Shown piece after piece: positions 8,405-18,328 of a DNA stretch of 64,000 nucleotides. The position numbers and the translations under genes are program-made. This stretch comes from Bacteroidaceae bacterium. GTDB taxonomy: Bacteria; Bacteroidota; Bacteroidia; Bacteroidales; Bacteroidaceae. A model generated the notes under the pieces. It did no database searches. It was not told where the DNA came from and worked only from the letters and a program-made list of their open reading frames with translations. The stretch spans positions 124,001 through 188,000 of the forward strand of contig JAGBTN010000012.1 in the NCBI GenBank assembly GCA_017631315.1, given 5' to 3'. The first letter of the stretch is position 1, and each line of letters starts with the position of its first letter.

Positions 8405-10768
8405 ATGAAAAGAACAATATATATTATTTTGGCAGCGATTTTGCTGTGTCTGCCCTCTTATTCACAAGACACACGCAATCGTGCTACCGAGACCATTATT
8501 CAAGATGTGCTCGCACTTGTACCCATACAAACCCAGGCTGATTTCAACAACGAAATGCGTCCTCTTGTTCAAGCCGCACCTAAATCTATCACGATGCTTG
8601 CTGCAATGCTCAAACCTGCGGCAGAACATGTGAATGCGAAGGTTGAGTATGTCATTCATGGAGCCGTTGCATATGCTGGAACTAATGAATCATGGGCTGC
8701 AAATGTTCGCGAAGGTTTGAAACAAGCCATTGCTGCACAAACCGACAAGGATGCTAAGCAGTTCCTTGAAAGCGAGCTTCGTCTGCTCACTAAGGAAGAA
8801 GATGTTACATACACTGCGCAGGAAGGTACGAAACCATATGCCAAGAACTACGACAAACTCGTCAGCCTTGGTAGCAATGCGGGCAAGATGATTGCAAAAG
8901 CAGTAAAGAGCAAAGATCAAGTTTTGCGCATGCAGGCTCTCAAGTTCGCCACTGAAAACGGCTTTGCAAACGACCAGCTTGCTGCCAGCATCACTAAGAA
9001 ATATAAGTCTCTGAAGGAGGATGCCAAGTGTGACGTCCTCTATTGGATTGGCGACAACAAGATTGCCAGTCAGAAGTCTTTGCTTACCAATGCTGTTGCT
9101 CAAGGTGGCAAACCTGCCAAAGCAGCCATTGAAGCCTTAGGGAAAATTGGTGGGGAAGATGCAGAGAAGGTTCTTATCGACCAGTTGGGTGGCGAGAACA
9201 ATGCGGAAGCTTTCAGGGCTCTTTGTTCTTTCCCCGGCAAGCTTAATTTGACAGAAGCTCTTAACGCTGCCGAAGGCGACAAGAAGTTATCTCTCCTGAA
9301 GCTTGCGTCTGCCCGTCGTTGCACTGAGGCTGCCGATGGCATTCTGAAGCTTGCGAACGACAAGACATACGGCCAGGCTGCTATTGATGCATTGCCCGGT
9401 ATTGTTACAGCCAAGCAGAAGTATGCTGCCATCAGTGTATTGGTTACCACGAAGAATGAGCAGGATGTAGCAAAATGGCAAAAGATTTGTGCAAGCGCAC
9501 TGCAGACTCTTTCTGCAGAGGAGCAATATAAGGAACTTTCTCAATTCACCAGCCAGCCTCTTGTGCCCAACAGAGAGCGACTCTTCCCCCTGTTGGCAGC
9601 CACAGGCACCGATGCTTCGGTCAAGGAGTTGGAGAAGATAGGCAACAAAGCTGCTTTAGCTGCTCTGGCTAAAAGCCCCAACTATAAGGCTGCGGCTCCC
9701 TTGCTTGCAGCTGCAAAGAAGGGTGATGAGAATGCACTTTCTGCATATGTTCGCCTTGTAAGCGAGAAGGAACAGAACATGGATAGCAGGGCTAGCAAAC
9801 TCAGCGAAGCATTTGCATTGGCAAAGACTGCAGGCAACAAGAAGAACATTATTGAGAAGCTTGGCCAGACGCCTACTCGCAATGCTTTCTTGCTCGTAGG
9901 CAAACAACTCGACGACAAAGAGTTGAACTATGCAGCAGCCAATGCCGCCAGAAATATTATCGAGAAGACTTCTGAAGACATTGAGTATGATATCGTCAAA
10001 GCAAACTTAGAGAAGTGTATCAATATCTTCAAGGCTACAGGCGATGCCGATGACGGCTACGCAGTGGATGCGCTCCGCCAGAAGCTTTCGGAGATGACGC
10101 CTGTTGAGCCATACGTTCTCTCTGACGAGGAGAAGGCACAGGGCTTTGAACTTTTGTTCGACGGTACGAACCTCGACAACTTCGTGGGTAACAAGGTGGG
10201 CTACGTGCCCATCAACGGCTGCATCAATGTTACTGCCAACTATGGCAATGAGAGCAACCTTTATACCAAAAACGAATATCGCGACTTTGTGTTCCGCTTT
10301 GAGTTCTGTTTCCTGCGTCCTGGTGTCAACAATGGTGTAGGTATCCGTACTCCGATGGGCGTTGATGCTGCCTACCAAGGCATGTGCGAGGTACAGATTC
10401 TGGACCATGACGACCCCATCTATGCCGGTCTTCGAGAGTATCAGGTACACGGCTCTGTCTATGGCATCATTCCTGCCAAGCGCATCAAGCACAAGCCTCT
10501 GGGCGAATGGAGCGAGGAGGAGATTCGCGTAAAGGGCAACCACATCACAGTTACCGTAAATGGCGAGGTTATTCTGGACGGCGATGTCAAGGAAGCCTGC
10601 AAGGGTCACAATGTTGCCCCCGACGGCAGCAACAACAATCCCTACACTGTAGACCACCAAAACCACCCCGGCATGTTCAACAAGGCGGGCCACATCGGTT
10701 TCCTCGGTCATGGTGCCGGTTTGAAACTCCGTGCCGTGCGCATTCTCGACCTCTCAAAGAAGAAATAA
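8405..10768 (+). CDS. Exported HEAT-repeat protein with C-terminal DUF1080 (3-keto-disaccharide hydrolase) domain
   Basis: A 787-aa protein with a signal peptide (IYIILAAILLCLPSYSQ). Residues about 30-560 are Ala/Lys-rich helical repeats resembling HEAT or ARM repeats. The DUF1080 domain begins near residue 575 (GFELLFDGTNLDNFVG) and includes RPGVNNGVGIRTP, YQGMCEVQILDHD and AGHIGFLGHGAGLKLRAVRI. DUF1080 forms a concanavalin-like fold, and characterised members hydrolyse 3-keto-glycosides. It probably works in the periplasm with the oxidoreductase upstream, the helical part serving as scaffold. The domain calls are firm and the reaction is inference. Confidence 0.87.
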   Translation: MKRTIYIILAAILLCLPSYSQDTRNRATETIIQDVLALVPIQTQADFNNEMRPLVQAAPKSITMLAAMLKPAAEHVNAKVEYVIHGAVAYAGTNESWAANVREGLKQAIAAQTDKDAKQFLESELRLLTKEEDVTYTAQEGTKPYAKNYDKLVSLGSNAGKMIAKAVKSKDQVLRMQALKFATENGFANDQLAASITKKYKSLKEDAKCDVLYWIGDNKIASQKSLLTNAVAQGGKPAKAAIEALGKIGGEDAEKVLIDQLGGENNAEAFRALCSFPGKLNLTEALNAAEGDKKLSLLKLASARRCTEAADGILKLANDKTYGQAAIDALPGIVTAKQKYAAISVLVTTKNEQDVAKWQKICASALQTLSAEEQYKELSQFTSQPLVPNRERLFPLLAATGTDASVKELEKIGNKAALAALAKSPNYKAAAPLLAAAKKGDENALSAYVRLVSEKEQNMDSRASKLSEAFALAKTAGNKKNIIEKLGQTPTRNAFLLVGKQLDDKELNYAAANAARNIIEKTSEDIEYDIVKANLEKCINIFKATGDADDGYAVDALRQKLSEMTPVEPYVLSDEEKAQGFELLFDGTNLDNFVGNKVGYVPINGCINVTANYGNESNLYTKNEYRDFVFRFEFCFLRPGVNNGVGIRTPMGVDAAYQGMCEVQILDHDDPIYAGLREYQVHGSVYGIIPAKRIKHKPLGEWSEEEIRVKGNHITVTVNGEVILDGDVKEACKGHNVAPDGSNNNPYTVDHQNHPGMFNKAGHIGFLGHGAGLKLRAVRILDLSKKK

Positions 10769-10801
10769 ACAGCCAAGCAAGAATGGCTGAATAACGCCAC
10801 A

Positions 10802-10840
10802 GGCGGCAGGGGCTGAACGATGTCTCTGCCGCCTTTCTTA
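10802..10840 (+). terminator. Terminator after the DUF1080 gene
   Basis: The 8-bp GC-rich stem GGCGGCAG (10802-10809) / CTGCCGCC (10826-10833) is followed by TTTCTTATT. It lies 34 bases after the stop codon. Confidence 0.75.
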
Positions 10841-10904
10841 TTGCCCTGTCACTTCTCGCATACTGCAGACGGAAGGAGGGTCCCTGCCCTACTGCAAAAA
10901 AGAG

Positions 10905-10992
10905 GTTAACCATTATGACGATAATCGTTAACCATTCCGGGCATAATGGTTAAGCATTCTCCCAATAATGCTTAACCTTTCTGGAAAGGCAG
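10905..10992. repeat. Intergenic palindromic repeat, copy D
   Basis: Four alternating copies of a GGTTAACCATT-like unit occur here (GGTTAACCATTATG, CGTTAACCATTCCGGG, CATAATGGTTAAGCATT, AATGCTTAACC), forming nested hairpins. GGTTAACCATTCCGG is shared with copy A. It lies between the convergent 3' ends of the DUF1080 gene and miaA. Apart from this and the terminator, I see nothing in 10769-11072. Confidence 0.6.
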
Positions 10993-11072
10993 GTTAAGGC
11001 TGAGTGTTTCGTCCCTACGGAAGCTATATGTGCATGGCAGACACCGACGCCATAGAAGGAATGCCAAACCCA

Positions 11073-11975
11073 TCAATCTACAAAGGCAGGCAGTGGGTCG
11101 TCGGGGTGGAACCATTGAATACTCTCATCGTGACTGAACCAAGTCATCTGTTTCTTAGCATAGTCGCGCGTATTCTTTTTTATCTTCTCTATGGCAAAAG
11201 GCAAGGTCCATTCCCCATCAAAATATCGGAAAATCTCCTTATAGCCCACCGTATTAAGGGCATTCTCGTGCCTGAAAGGATAGAGACGGCGAGCCTCATC
11301 CAGCAGCCCATCCTCTATCATGGCATCCACCCTACGGCCTATACGCTCGAAAAGTTCCTGACGCTCTCGGCGCAATCCAATCTTCACGACTCGGAACGGA
11401 CGCGGCTTACGCTCGCCCTTCAGGAAAGAAGAATATGGGCAACCCGTCGTATAGCAAACCTCAAGAGCATGGACAACACGCTTGGGATTGCGCGTATCGG
11501 CAACCATGTAGTAATTAGGGTCGAGCAATTGCAACTCACTTCGCATCTTGTCAATCTCGCCATTGGCAAGCCGTTGGCGCAACGTCTCACGCACCTCCGC
11601 ATCAACCGACGGTATATCATCGATGCCATTGCATACCGCATCGATATACAACATGCTGCCACCCGAAAGCAACAGCGATTGATGCCCGCCCTCAAGTTCT
11701 GCCACAAGCGAAAGAACATCCTGCTCGTATTGGGCGGCACTATAATAAGAACCAACAGAATGAGTGCCTACAAAATAATGATTGACACGCTGCAACTGCT
11801 CTGCCGTAGGAGCAGCAGTACCAATCTCCATGCCACGATAAATCTGCCTGCTGTCGCAATTAAGAATAGGACACCCAAGCGATTCGGCCATACGTAAGGC
11901 AAATTCCGTTTTACCGACTGCCGTAGGGCCTAACAAAACATAGAGTGTAAGCATTGAGACCGTAGGTTTCTCCAC
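11073..11975 (-). CDS. miaA: tRNA dimethylallyltransferase
   Basis: MiaA adds a dimethylallyl group to N6 of A37 in tRNAs that read UNN codons. The 300-aa protein has a P-loop GPTAVGKTEFAL, the DSRQIYRGMEIGTAAP segment (catalytic Asp and substrate loop), and the family's LSGGSMLYIDAV and NALNTVGYKEIF motifs. Length is normal. It is the last gene of the lpxD-lpxC/fabZ-lpxA-ORF-miaA run, 22 bases after its neighbour. An internal ATG (LTLYVLLGP, seven codons in) is an alternative start. Confidence 0.96.
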   Translation of the reverse strand: MEKPTVSMLTLYVLLGPTAVGKTEFALRMAESLGCPILNCDSRQIYRGMEIGTAAPTAEQLQRVNHYFVGTHSVGSYYSAAQYEQDVLSLVAELEGGHQSLLLSGGSMLYIDAVCNGIDDIPSVDAEVRETLRQRLANGEIDKMRSELQLLDPNYYMVADTRNPKRVVHALEVCYTTGCPYSSFLKGERKPRPFRVVKIGLRRERQELFERIGRRVDAMIEDGLLDEARRLYPFRHENALNTVGYKEIFRYFDGEWTLPFAIEKIKKNTRDYAKKQMTWFSHDESIQWFHPDDPLPAFVD

Positions 11976-11997
11976 AAAAACAACAACGAAAAGGGCT

Positions 11998-12561
11998 CTA
12001 TTCGTCTATTTCGTAGCCTTCAAAATCCAACTCATCAGCCTCATAACCCTCATCGCCATAGAAGTCATCAGCATACTCCTCCGGTTCATCACCGGCAGGA
12101 GAAGACGGCTGTCCGGCAGGACCTTCCATCTCGAAAGAGGGTTCGTCAGCATAAAGCGTCTGCAATGGAGCCTGACCATGACGACGATTGACAACAGCCT
12201 TATCCACCGTTCTGCCAAACACATTCTCCGTAAGTTCCATCAAGAAGAAACGCTTGTCGTCGGGGTCAAACAAGTAAATCAAACGCTGACCCTCGTCCTC
12301 CAGGAAATCACACAGTCGAGTTTGCGACATAAGGTCAATGTCCTCATCATAATTCGTATCCTCCAATTCCTTAAGACTAATGCGATGCCTTACACGACAG
12401 TCCTCGTCGCAGATATAAAAGCACTGCCCCGGATGCTCCACATAACCACAATCGTCAAGGATTAGCTGATGCAACTCCGTGAACCTCGCATCGCTGTCAA
12501 CAAGGATTTCCAGTACAAAATCCTCCTGCTCCTGGCTGAATAATGTCAGTTTGAGTGTCAT
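11998..12561 (-). CDS. Conserved protein, pRiA4b ORF-3 / IS1096-passenger-like family
   Basis: A 187-aa acidic protein. Residues 1-150 resemble the plasmid pRiA4b ORF-3-like domain, an uncharacterised alpha/beta domain, with FTELHQLILDDCGYVEHPGQCFYI and RLIYLFDPDDKRFFLMELTE. The C-terminal 40 residues are a low-complexity Asp/Glu/Tyr tail. It lies 10 bases after lpxA and 22 bases before miaA, so it is cotranscribed with housekeeping genes rather than with a mobile element. The family name reflects where it was first seen. No function can be assigned. Confidence 0.72.
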   Translation of the reverse strand: MTLKLTLFSQEQEDFVLEILVDSDARFTELHQLILDDCGYVEHPGQCFYICDEDCRVRHRISLKELEDTNYDEDIDLMSQTRLCDFLEDEGQRLIYLFDPDDKRFFLMELTENVFGRTVDKAVVNRRHGQAPLQTLYADEPSFEMEGPAGQPSSPAGDEPEEYADDFYGDEGYEADELDFEGYEIDE

Positions 12562-12571
12562 AATCGATTAT

Positions 12572-13345
12572 TTACCTGATGAAGCCTCGATCGCTACTAC
12601 GAATGAAATCCAAGATATACTGAATCTCCGGACTCATAGGAATCTCCTGTTCCACACGGGCAAGCAAGTCATTCAACTTACCTGTGCCCTGCAAAATAAT
12701 CTGATAGGCCATGTGGATGTTATTGATCAAGTCACGATCAAAGCCGCGACGACGAAGGCCTACCGTGTTAAGCCCACAGAAGGCAGCCGGTTCACGCGCT
12801 ACAAGACTGAAAGGCAACACGTTCTGTGAGAAACGAGTGCCACCGCCAATCATGGTATAACTACCTACACGACAGAATTGATGCATCAGAACACCAGCAC
12901 TCAAGATGGCATTATCGTCAATAATGATCTCGCCTGCAAGTTTAGTACTATTGCCTAAGATACAACCATTGCCAACGATTGCATCGTGCGCAACATGAAC
13001 ACCTTCCATCAAAAGGTTGTTGCTACCGACAACAGTGCGGTTCTTGGCAGCAGTACCACGATTGATAGTTACGTTCTCGCGTATCTTATTATTGTCGCCA
13101 ATCTCTGCCGTAGTATCTTCACCCCTAAACTTAAGATCCTGTGGTACTGCACCAATAACAGCTCCGGGGAAGAAGACATTGCCGCTCCCGATACGTGAAC
13201 CGTAAAGCACCGTAACGCTATTCATCAAAGTATTGTCATTGCCTATGACAACTCCCTTGTCTATGTAACAGAAGGGACCTATTTCACAGTTCTCGCCAAT
13301 GACGGCTTCGGGATGTATATATGCCAAAGGACTAATCTTACTCAT
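12572..13345 (-). CDS. lpxA: Acyl-ACP--UDP-N-acetylglucosamine O-acyltransferase
   Basis: LpxA performs the first acylation of lipid A synthesis. I choose the ATG at 13345 (MSKISPLAYIHPEAVIGENC), giving 257 aa, the normal family length; the longer open frame would run into the upstream gene. Left-handed beta-helix hexapeptide repeats are visible throughout (IGENCEIGPFCYI, IVGNGCILGNSTKLAGEI). The catalytic His region is HVAHDAIVGNGC. It lies 28 bases downstream of lpxC/fabZ, and lpxD is further upstream, so three early lipid A steps are clustered. Confidence 0.95.
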   Translation of the reverse strand: MSKISPLAYIHPEAVIGENCEIGPFCYIDKGVVIGNDNTLMNSVTVLYGSRIGSGNVFFPGAVIGAVPQDLKFRGEDTTAEIGDNNKIRENVTINRGTAAKNRTVVGSNNLLMEGVHVAHDAIVGNGCILGNSTKLAGEIIIDDNAILSAGVLMHQFCRVGSYTMIGGGTRFSQNVLPFSLVAREPAAFCGLNTVGLRRRGFDRDLINNIHMAYQIILQGTGKLNDLLARVEQEIPMSPEIQYILDFIRSSDRGFIR

Positions 13346-13373
13346 AGTTTGTATGGAATTAAAAGGGTTAATC

Positions 13374-14759
13374 TTATTTGTTCTTGACCACCTGAGCTGT
13401 AAACATTGCTTCTGCCACACAGTTCTCTCCGATGAAGGCATAACCCTGCATTGTCCCAATACTGTGACGCAAAGGTGCAACCTGTTCTACTCGTAAGACC
13501 AGGGTGTCTCCGGGAACAACCTTTTGGCGGAACTTGACATTGTCTATGTTCAAGAAGTAAGTGCTATAGGTTTCCGGCTCTTCCTTATCGTGCAAGACGA
13601 GTAGTCCGCCTGCCTGTGCCATTGCTTCAACGAGCAGCACTCCAGGCATGACTGGTTCTTCGGGGAAATGTCCCTGGAAGAAAGGCTCATTAGTTGTTAC
13701 GTTTTTTACCGCAACAATGTAATGTTCTTTGATGTCGACTACTTTATCCACCAGAAGCATGGGATAGCGGTGGGGCAAGAGTGTTCTTATCTTGTTGACA
13801 TCCATCAGTGGAATCTGGTTGGGATCGTACTTTGGAGCCTGTACTTCATGCTTACGTATTTCCTTGCGCATCATGCGCGCGAACATATTATTTATGGTAT
13901 GTCCGGGTCTTGTTGCAATGATACGTCCCTTGATGGGCTTGCCGATGAGGGCCATATCGCCGATGATGTCGAGCAGTTTATGGCGTGCAGGCTCGTTGTC
14001 CCAGACGAGGGGTTTGTGCTGAATATATCCGAGATCGTCGGCATCATGGTGTTCGGCACCTGTCAGCATGCAAAGCTTGTCGAGATTCTCTTGTGAGGTT
14101 TTGTGTTCGTAGATGACGATGGCATTGTCCAGGTCGCCACCTTTGATGAGACCTGCCAGAAGCAGTTTTTCTATTTCGCGGACAAAGACGAAGGTTCTTG
14201 CGGCAGCGACTTCTGTAACAAACTTATCCATGCTGTCGAGCGTGGCGAACTGGCTGCTCAGGACTTTGCCATCGAAGGCTATCATGCTTGTAATGGAGAA
14301 GTCGTCGTCGGGCAACAGGGTGATGCAGGCTCCGGTATTGTCGTCGCGGAACTCCATCTTTTTGGTGATGTAGTAATAGTCCTTCGGGGCATCCTGTTCG
14401 GCGATGCCTACACGCTGTATTTCACGGACAAAAGGTTCTGCGCTGCCGTCCAGGATGGGGAATTCGGGCCCATCGACCTGGATGAGTACATTGTCGATGC
14501 CTAAAGCATAGAATGCAGCAAGTGCGTGTTCCACCGTGCTGCATCGCATATCACCCTTGCCGAGGACTGTGCCTCGCTGTGTGTCAACCACATTCTCTGC
14601 CACAGCATCCATGATGGGCTGCCCCGGCATATCGACTCGCTGTATCTTGTATCCGTGTCCTGCCGGTGCAGGAAGGAATGTGACTGTCAGATTGAGTCCT
14701 GTATGAAGACCTTTTCCACTGAGTGAAAATTGTTCTTTTAATGTATTCTGCTTTAACAT
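13374..14759 (-). CDS. lpxC-fabZ: Bifunctional UDP-3-O-acyl-GlcNAc deacetylase / 3-hydroxyacyl-ACP dehydratase
   Basis: A 461-aa fusion. Residues 1-300 are LpxC, the zinc deacetylase committing to lipid A synthesis: [32 protein letters not shown] and [16 protein letters not shown] carry the zinc and catalytic residues. Residues 315-461 are FabZ, the hot-dog dehydratase of fatty acid elongation: [14 protein letters not shown] and [20 protein letters not shown] contain the catalytic His and Glu. The fusion is normal for Bacteroidetes and not a sequencing artefact. Both enzymes use the 3-hydroxyacyl-ACP pool, so fusing them may balance lipid A against phospholipid synthesis. Confidence 0.96.
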   Translation of the reverse strand: MLKQNTLKEQFSLSGKGLHTGLNLTVTFLPAPAGHGYKIQRVDMPGQPIMDAVAENVVDTQRGTVLGKGDMRCSTVEHALAAFYALGIDNVLIQVDGPEFPILDGSAEPFVREIQRVGIAEQDAPKDYYYITKKMEFRDDNTGACITLLPDDDFSITSMIAFDGKVLSSQFATLDSMDKFVTEVAAARTFVFVREIEKLLLAGLIKGGDLDNAIVIYEHKTSQENLDKLCMLTGAEHHDADDLGYIQHKPLVWDNEPARHKLLDIIGDMALIGKPIKGRIIATRPGHTINNMFARMMRKEIRKHEVQAPKYDPNQIPLMDVNKIRTLLPHRYPMLLVDKVVDIKEHYIVAVKNVTTNEPFFQGHFPEEPVMPGVLLVEAMAQAGGLLVLHDKEEPETYSTYFLNIDNVKFRQKVVPGDTLVLRVEQVAPLRHSIGTMQGYAFIGENCVAEAMFTAQVVKNK

Positions 14760-14921
14760 AGTTCTAACCTTCTATCTTCTTATTGTTTGACTTAAGTTCA
14801 GTGAATTCGGAATGATTGGGAAGGTGAGAGGAAGTATGTCTTCTCTCATGCAAGACCCTCAAGGTTGCTTGATTTTATTTGTCTGTATTTCAAACTCTTG
14901 CGTTCCACTGTGGCATTCTCG

Positions 14922-15010
14922 GAAACATCTACTGTCGAATTGGTCGACAAGGCACGTTAAGTTGACCGACTTGGCACGCCTAATTGGCAAACTTGGCAGC
15001 AGATGTTTTT
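14922..15010. repeat. Intergenic palindromic repeat, copy C
   Basis: AACATCTACTG at the left and CAGCAGATGTTT at the right bracket GACAAGGCACGTTAAG and GGCACGCCTAATTGGC. The inner units match copy B, and the AAACATCTACTG edge matches copy A. It lies between the lpxC/fabZ start and the lpxD stop (14760-15057), where no gene is evident. Confidence 0.6.
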
Positions 15011-15057
15011 CGGCTCTGCACCGGATGTCTGTTCTCTCCTCCTATAATGTCACCTAT

Positions 15058-16104
15058 TCACTTTAAGTTAAGTTGCTCTTTGAGCATCTTTATCTCCTTG
15101 CGCATCTGGTTCATCTCCGCCCACATTTCGGGCAGATTCTTCACGATGGCACTGCTCTTCCAGAAGTTGCGGACTTCGATGGCAGGCGAACCCTGAAGGG
15201 CTGCGCCCTCTTTCTTCACGTCATTGGGGATACCTGCCTGTGCCCCAACCATCACACGGTTGGCGATATTTGCATGACCTGCAATACCTACCTGGCCGCC
15301 AAACATGCACCACTCGCCTACCTTCGTACTGCCAGCAATGCCTACCTGTGCAGACATCACAGTGTGGCTGCCTATCTCGTCATTGTGAGCAATCTGCACA
15401 AGATTGTCCAACTTCACACCACTATGCACGATGGTGGCACCCATTACAGCACGGTCGATACAGGTGTTGGCACCAATCTCCACATCGTCCTCGATGATGG
15501 CAATGCCTATCTGAGGAATCTTCTCGTAGCCCGTCTCGGTAGGTTGAAAGCCAAAACCGTCGGCACCTATGACACAACCGGCATGAAGGATGCAGCGATT
15601 GCCTACCCGACAGTCGTGATAGATAACTGCATTGCTGTATATCTCCGTATTCGAGCCGACCTTGGCATTTCTGCCTACCGTTACGTGCGGATGCAAGACA
15701 CAGCCATCGCCTATCTCAACCCCCTCGGCTATCGCCACGAAAGGACCAATGTAGCACTTCTCGCCTATCTTCGCAGTAGGGTCGATGAAAGCAAGTTCGC
15801 TGATGCCTTCCCTTTTGGGTTTCATGCTTTCATAGAGTTGAAGCAGTTTTGTCACCGCCTCGCGCGCATCGGCCACCTTGATAAGGGTAGCCTTTATGTC
15901 CTGCTTGGGCTCGAAGTTCTGGTTGACAAGCACCACACTGCTCTCTGTCGTGTAGATATAGTGCTCATACTTGTCGTTATACAGAAAACTGATGCAGCCG
16001 GGTTTACCTTCTTCTATCTTGGCGAAGTTGTTAACCTTGGCCTCGGGGTCGCCAACAACGGTGCCACCTATCAGCCCTGCTATCATTTGTGCTGTAAATT
16101 CCAC
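15058..16104 (-). CDS. lpxD: UDP-3-O-acylglucosamine N-acyltransferase
   Basis: LpxD catalyses the third step of lipid A synthesis, adding the N-linked acyl chain. The 348-aa protein has an N-terminal uridine-binding domain ([19 protein letters not shown]) and a left-handed beta-helix of hexapeptide repeats from about residue 100 ([38 protein letters not shown]). The catalytic His is probably in [12 protein letters not shown] short coiled C-terminus ends it. It is 26 bases downstream of pyrF and separated from lpxC/fabZ by a 298-base gap holding a repeat. Confidence 0.95.
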   Translation of the reverse strand: MEFTAQMIAGLIGGTVVGDPEAKVNNFAKIEEGKPGCISFLYNDKYEHYIYTTESSVVLVNQNFEPKQDIKATLIKVADAREAVTKLLQLYESMKPKREGISELAFIDPTAKIGEKCYIGPFVAIAEGVEIGDGCVLHPHVTVGRNAKVGSNTEIYSNAVIYHDCRVGNRCILHAGCVIGADGFGFQPTETGYEKIPQIGIAIIEDDVEIGANTCIDRAVMGATIVHSGVKLDNLVQIAHNDEIGSHTVMSAQVGIAGSTKVGEWCMFGGQVGIAGHANIANRVMVGAQAGIPNDVKKEGAALQGSPAIEVRNFWKSSAIVKNLPEMWAEMNQMRKEIKMLKEQLNLK

Positions 16105-16130
16105 GATTCTATTTACTGTTTAATGATTTA

Positions 16131-16955
16131 CTATTTACCGTTTAATAGTTCGGCCATTTGGTCGGCAACCTCTTTGGCCTTCTCTGCGGCAACCTTTGCA
16201 AAGTTCTCTGTCTTGTCGGCATAGATAATGGCACGACTGCTGTTGACCAACAAGCCACAATCCTCAATCATACCATACTTGCATACCTCCTCGAGACTGC
16301 CACCCTGCGCACCAACACCGGGCACGAGCAGGAAAGCCTTCGGGGCAACCTTACGGATATCCAGGAACATCTCGCCACGTGTAGCACCTACAACGTACAT
16401 CATGTTCTCGTCGTTACCCCACTCCTGACTCCTGCGGATAACCTTTTCAAAGAGCCGTTCGCCATCCTTGGCCTCGGTAAGTTGGAAGTCGAGCGAGCCT
16501 TTGTTGCTGGTCAGAGCCAACAAGATGACCCACTTCCCGTCATATCCCTCGATGAAAGGTGTCACGCTGTCCTCGCCCATGTAAGGAGCTACGGTAAGCG
16601 CATCCACATCGTATTCGCCGAAAAACGTGCGGGCATACATCTGACTGGTGTTGCCTATATCGCCACGTTTAGCGTCGGCAATAATGAACTGGTCGGGATA
16701 ATTCTCCTTCAAATATTTCACTGTCTTCTCGAAAGCCATCAGACCCTTCACGCCGAATGCTTCATAAAAAGCGAGGTTCGGCTTGTATGCCACACAATAA
16801 GGTGCGGTTGCATCGATGATAGCCTTGTTGAAAGCGAATATCGGGTCTTCCTCTTTAAGGAGATGTTCAGGTACCTTCTTCAGGTCGGTATCAAGTCCAA
16901 CACAGAGGAAGGACTGCTTCCTGCGGATGTTTGCTACTAATTCTTGTCTGTTCAT
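16131..16955 (-). CDS. pyrF: Orotidine 5'-phosphate decarboxylase (type 2)
   Basis: PyrF converts OMP to UMP, the last step of de novo pyrimidine synthesis. The 274-aa length and [33 protein letters not shown] (the catalytic Asp-x-Lys-x2-Asp cluster) and [17 protein letters not shown] identify the longer type 2 subfamily. Its start codon overlaps the stop of the small membrane gene upstream by four bases (ATGA), suggesting coupled translation. Confidence 0.96.
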   Translation of the reverse strand: MNRQELVANIRRKQSFLCVGLDTDLKKVPEHLLKEEDPIFAFNKAIIDATAPYCVAYKPNLAFYEAFGVKGLMAFEKTVKYLKENYPDQFIIADAKRGDIGNTSQMYARTFFGEYDVDALTVAPYMGEDSVTPFIEGYDGKWVILLALTSNKGSLDFQLTEAKDGERLFEKVIRRSQEWGNDENMMYVVGATRGEMFLDIRKVAPKAFLLVPGVGAQGGSLEEVCKYGMIEDCGLLVNSSRAIIYADKTENFAKVAAEKAKEVADQMAELLNGK

Positions 16956-17194
16956 TTCTTTGATTTCTTGATGATTGTCAAGGTTATTCCTAAAACTACT
17001 CCAAGTATGACATCTATTATAAGGAATACACAGAAGTAATTCACCATGTTAGCCGTCCAGCCAAACCACAGAATGATGGCAGGAGTGAGCAACGAGGCAA
17101 CAATGACGGCAACAATATCCATCCAGTTCTTCCTGAGCGAAGTCTTCATGCCTTCCACTGTCCACTGCTGTCTTACGTCATTGAAAAATCCCAT
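16952..17194 (-). CDS. Small membrane protein, unknown function
   Basis: An 80-aa protein with a charged N-terminus ([20 protein letters not shown]) and two hydrophobic helices, about residues 27-45 ([19 protein letters not shown]) and 50-72, ending in a basic tail. It is probably an inner-membrane protein. The gene lies between prfA (21 bases after its stop) and pyrF (4-base overlap), so it is cotranscribed with them. I do not recognise a family. Confidence 0.72.
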   Translation of the reverse strand: MGFFNDVRQQWTVEGMKTSLRKNWMDIVAVIVASLLTPAIILWFGWTANMVNYFCVFLIIDVILGVVLGITLTIIKKSKK

Positions 17195-17215
17195 AGTTGT
17201 AGTAGTCTAAGGTTA

Positions 17216-18328
17216 TTATAATTCTGATTCTTTCAGTCTCTCTGCGTTCTCTGCCACGATAAGATGGTCGATGCAGTCTTGTATTTGCCCGTCCATGAAG
17301 GCTGGCAGGTTGTATATGGTGTAACCGATTCTGTGGTCGGTGATGCGCCCTTGCGGATAGTTGTAGGTACGGATCTTTGCAGAGCGGTCGCCTGTCGACA
17401 CCATTGTCTTACGCTTTGAAGCGATGTCGTCGAGATACTTCTGGTGCTCCTTGTCATATATAAAGGTACGGAGTCGGGCCAAAGCGCGTTCCTTGTTCTT
17501 CGGCTGGTCGCGTGTCTCGGTACATTCCACCAGTATCTCTTCGTCCTGATTGGTAAAGGGATTGCGCCAGATGTAGCGTGCACGAACACCGGACTCCACT
17601 TTGTTCACATTCTGACCGCCTGCGCCGCTCGAGCGGAACGTATCCCATTTGATGGCACCTTCGTTGATTTCCACATCGAACTCTTGTGCTTCGGGTAAGA
17701 CGGCAACCGTTGCTGCCGAGGTATGGACGCGTCCTTGTGTCTCTGTTGCAGGCACTCGCTGTACGCGATGCACGCCGCTTTCGTACTTCATGATGCCATA
17801 GACGCCGTCGCCCGTCACCGAACAAACGACTTCCTTAAAGCCTCCCACTGCGCCTTCGCTGTAACTGCTGACAGCCATCTTCCAGCCTTTTGTCTCGAAA
17901 TACTTCGAGTACATGCGGAAAAGGTCGCCTGCAAAGAGTGCAGCCTCGTCGCCTCCGGTACCGCCGCGTATCTCGAGGACGATGTTCTTGTCGTCTTCCG
18001 GGTCGGCCGGCACAAGCAGGAGTTTTATTTCTTCTTCCAGTTCGGGTATGCGCTTCTCGCTCTCCGAGAGTTCTTCACGAAGCATTTCCTTCGTCTCGGC
18101 ATCGTCTTCGATGGCGAGCATTTCCTTGGCATCGGCCACATTCTGCAGGCAGCCGATGTATTCCTTGCGAGCATCGACAATCTTACCCAAGTCCTTGTAT
18201 TCCTTGGTTAACTTGACGTAACGCTTCTGGTCGGCAATCACCGAAGGGTCGGTAATGAGTGTGCTGACCTCTTCGAAACGGCTTACCAGTCCGTCGAGTT
18301 TATCTAATAGGCTATTACTTTCTGCCAT
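17216..18328 (-). CDS. prfA: Peptide chain release factor 1
   Basis: RF1 recognises UAA and UAG and triggers peptide release. The 370-aa protein starting at the ATG at 18328 (MAESNSLLDKLDG) has the RF1 codon-recognition tripeptide PAT in RVQRVPATETQGRVHTSAA and the catalytic GGQ in SSGAGGQNVNKVESGVRA. A longer in-frame extension upstream is rejected because it would run through the small ORF ahead. The start lies inside the last codons of that 33-aa ORF, so translation may be coupled. Confidence 0.96.
   Translation of the reverse strand: MAESNSLLDKLDGLVSRFEEVSTLITDPSVIADQKRYVKLTKEYKDLGKIVDARKEYIGCLQNVADAKEMLAIEDDAETKEMLREELSESEKRIPELEEEIKLLLVPADPEDDKNIVLEIRGGTGGDEAALFAGDLFRMYSKYFETKGWKMAVSSYSEGAVGGFKEVVCSVTGDGVYGIMKYESGVHRVQRVPATETQGRVHTSAATVAVLPEAQEFDVEINEGAIKWDTFRSSGAGGQNVNKVESGVRARYIWRNPFTNQDEEILVECTETRDQPKNKERALARLRTFIYDKEHQKYLDDIASKRKTMVSTGDRSAKIRTYNYPQGRITDHRIGYTIYNLPAFMDGQIQDCIDHLIVAENAERLKESEL

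Noticed and set aside
13346-13480. N-terminal extension of LpxA
   Set aside because: The extension overlaps the lpxC/fabZ gene end and has no LpxA-like sequence; MSKISPLAYIHPEAVIG is the natural start.
13374-14759. Possible missing stop codon joining lpxC and fabZ
   Set aside because: The fusion is the normal form in Bacteroidetes, and both domains are intact.
15073-16224. 383-codon plus-strand frame
   Set aside because: Antisense of lpxD; the hexapeptide repeats of LpxD explain the periodic open frame.
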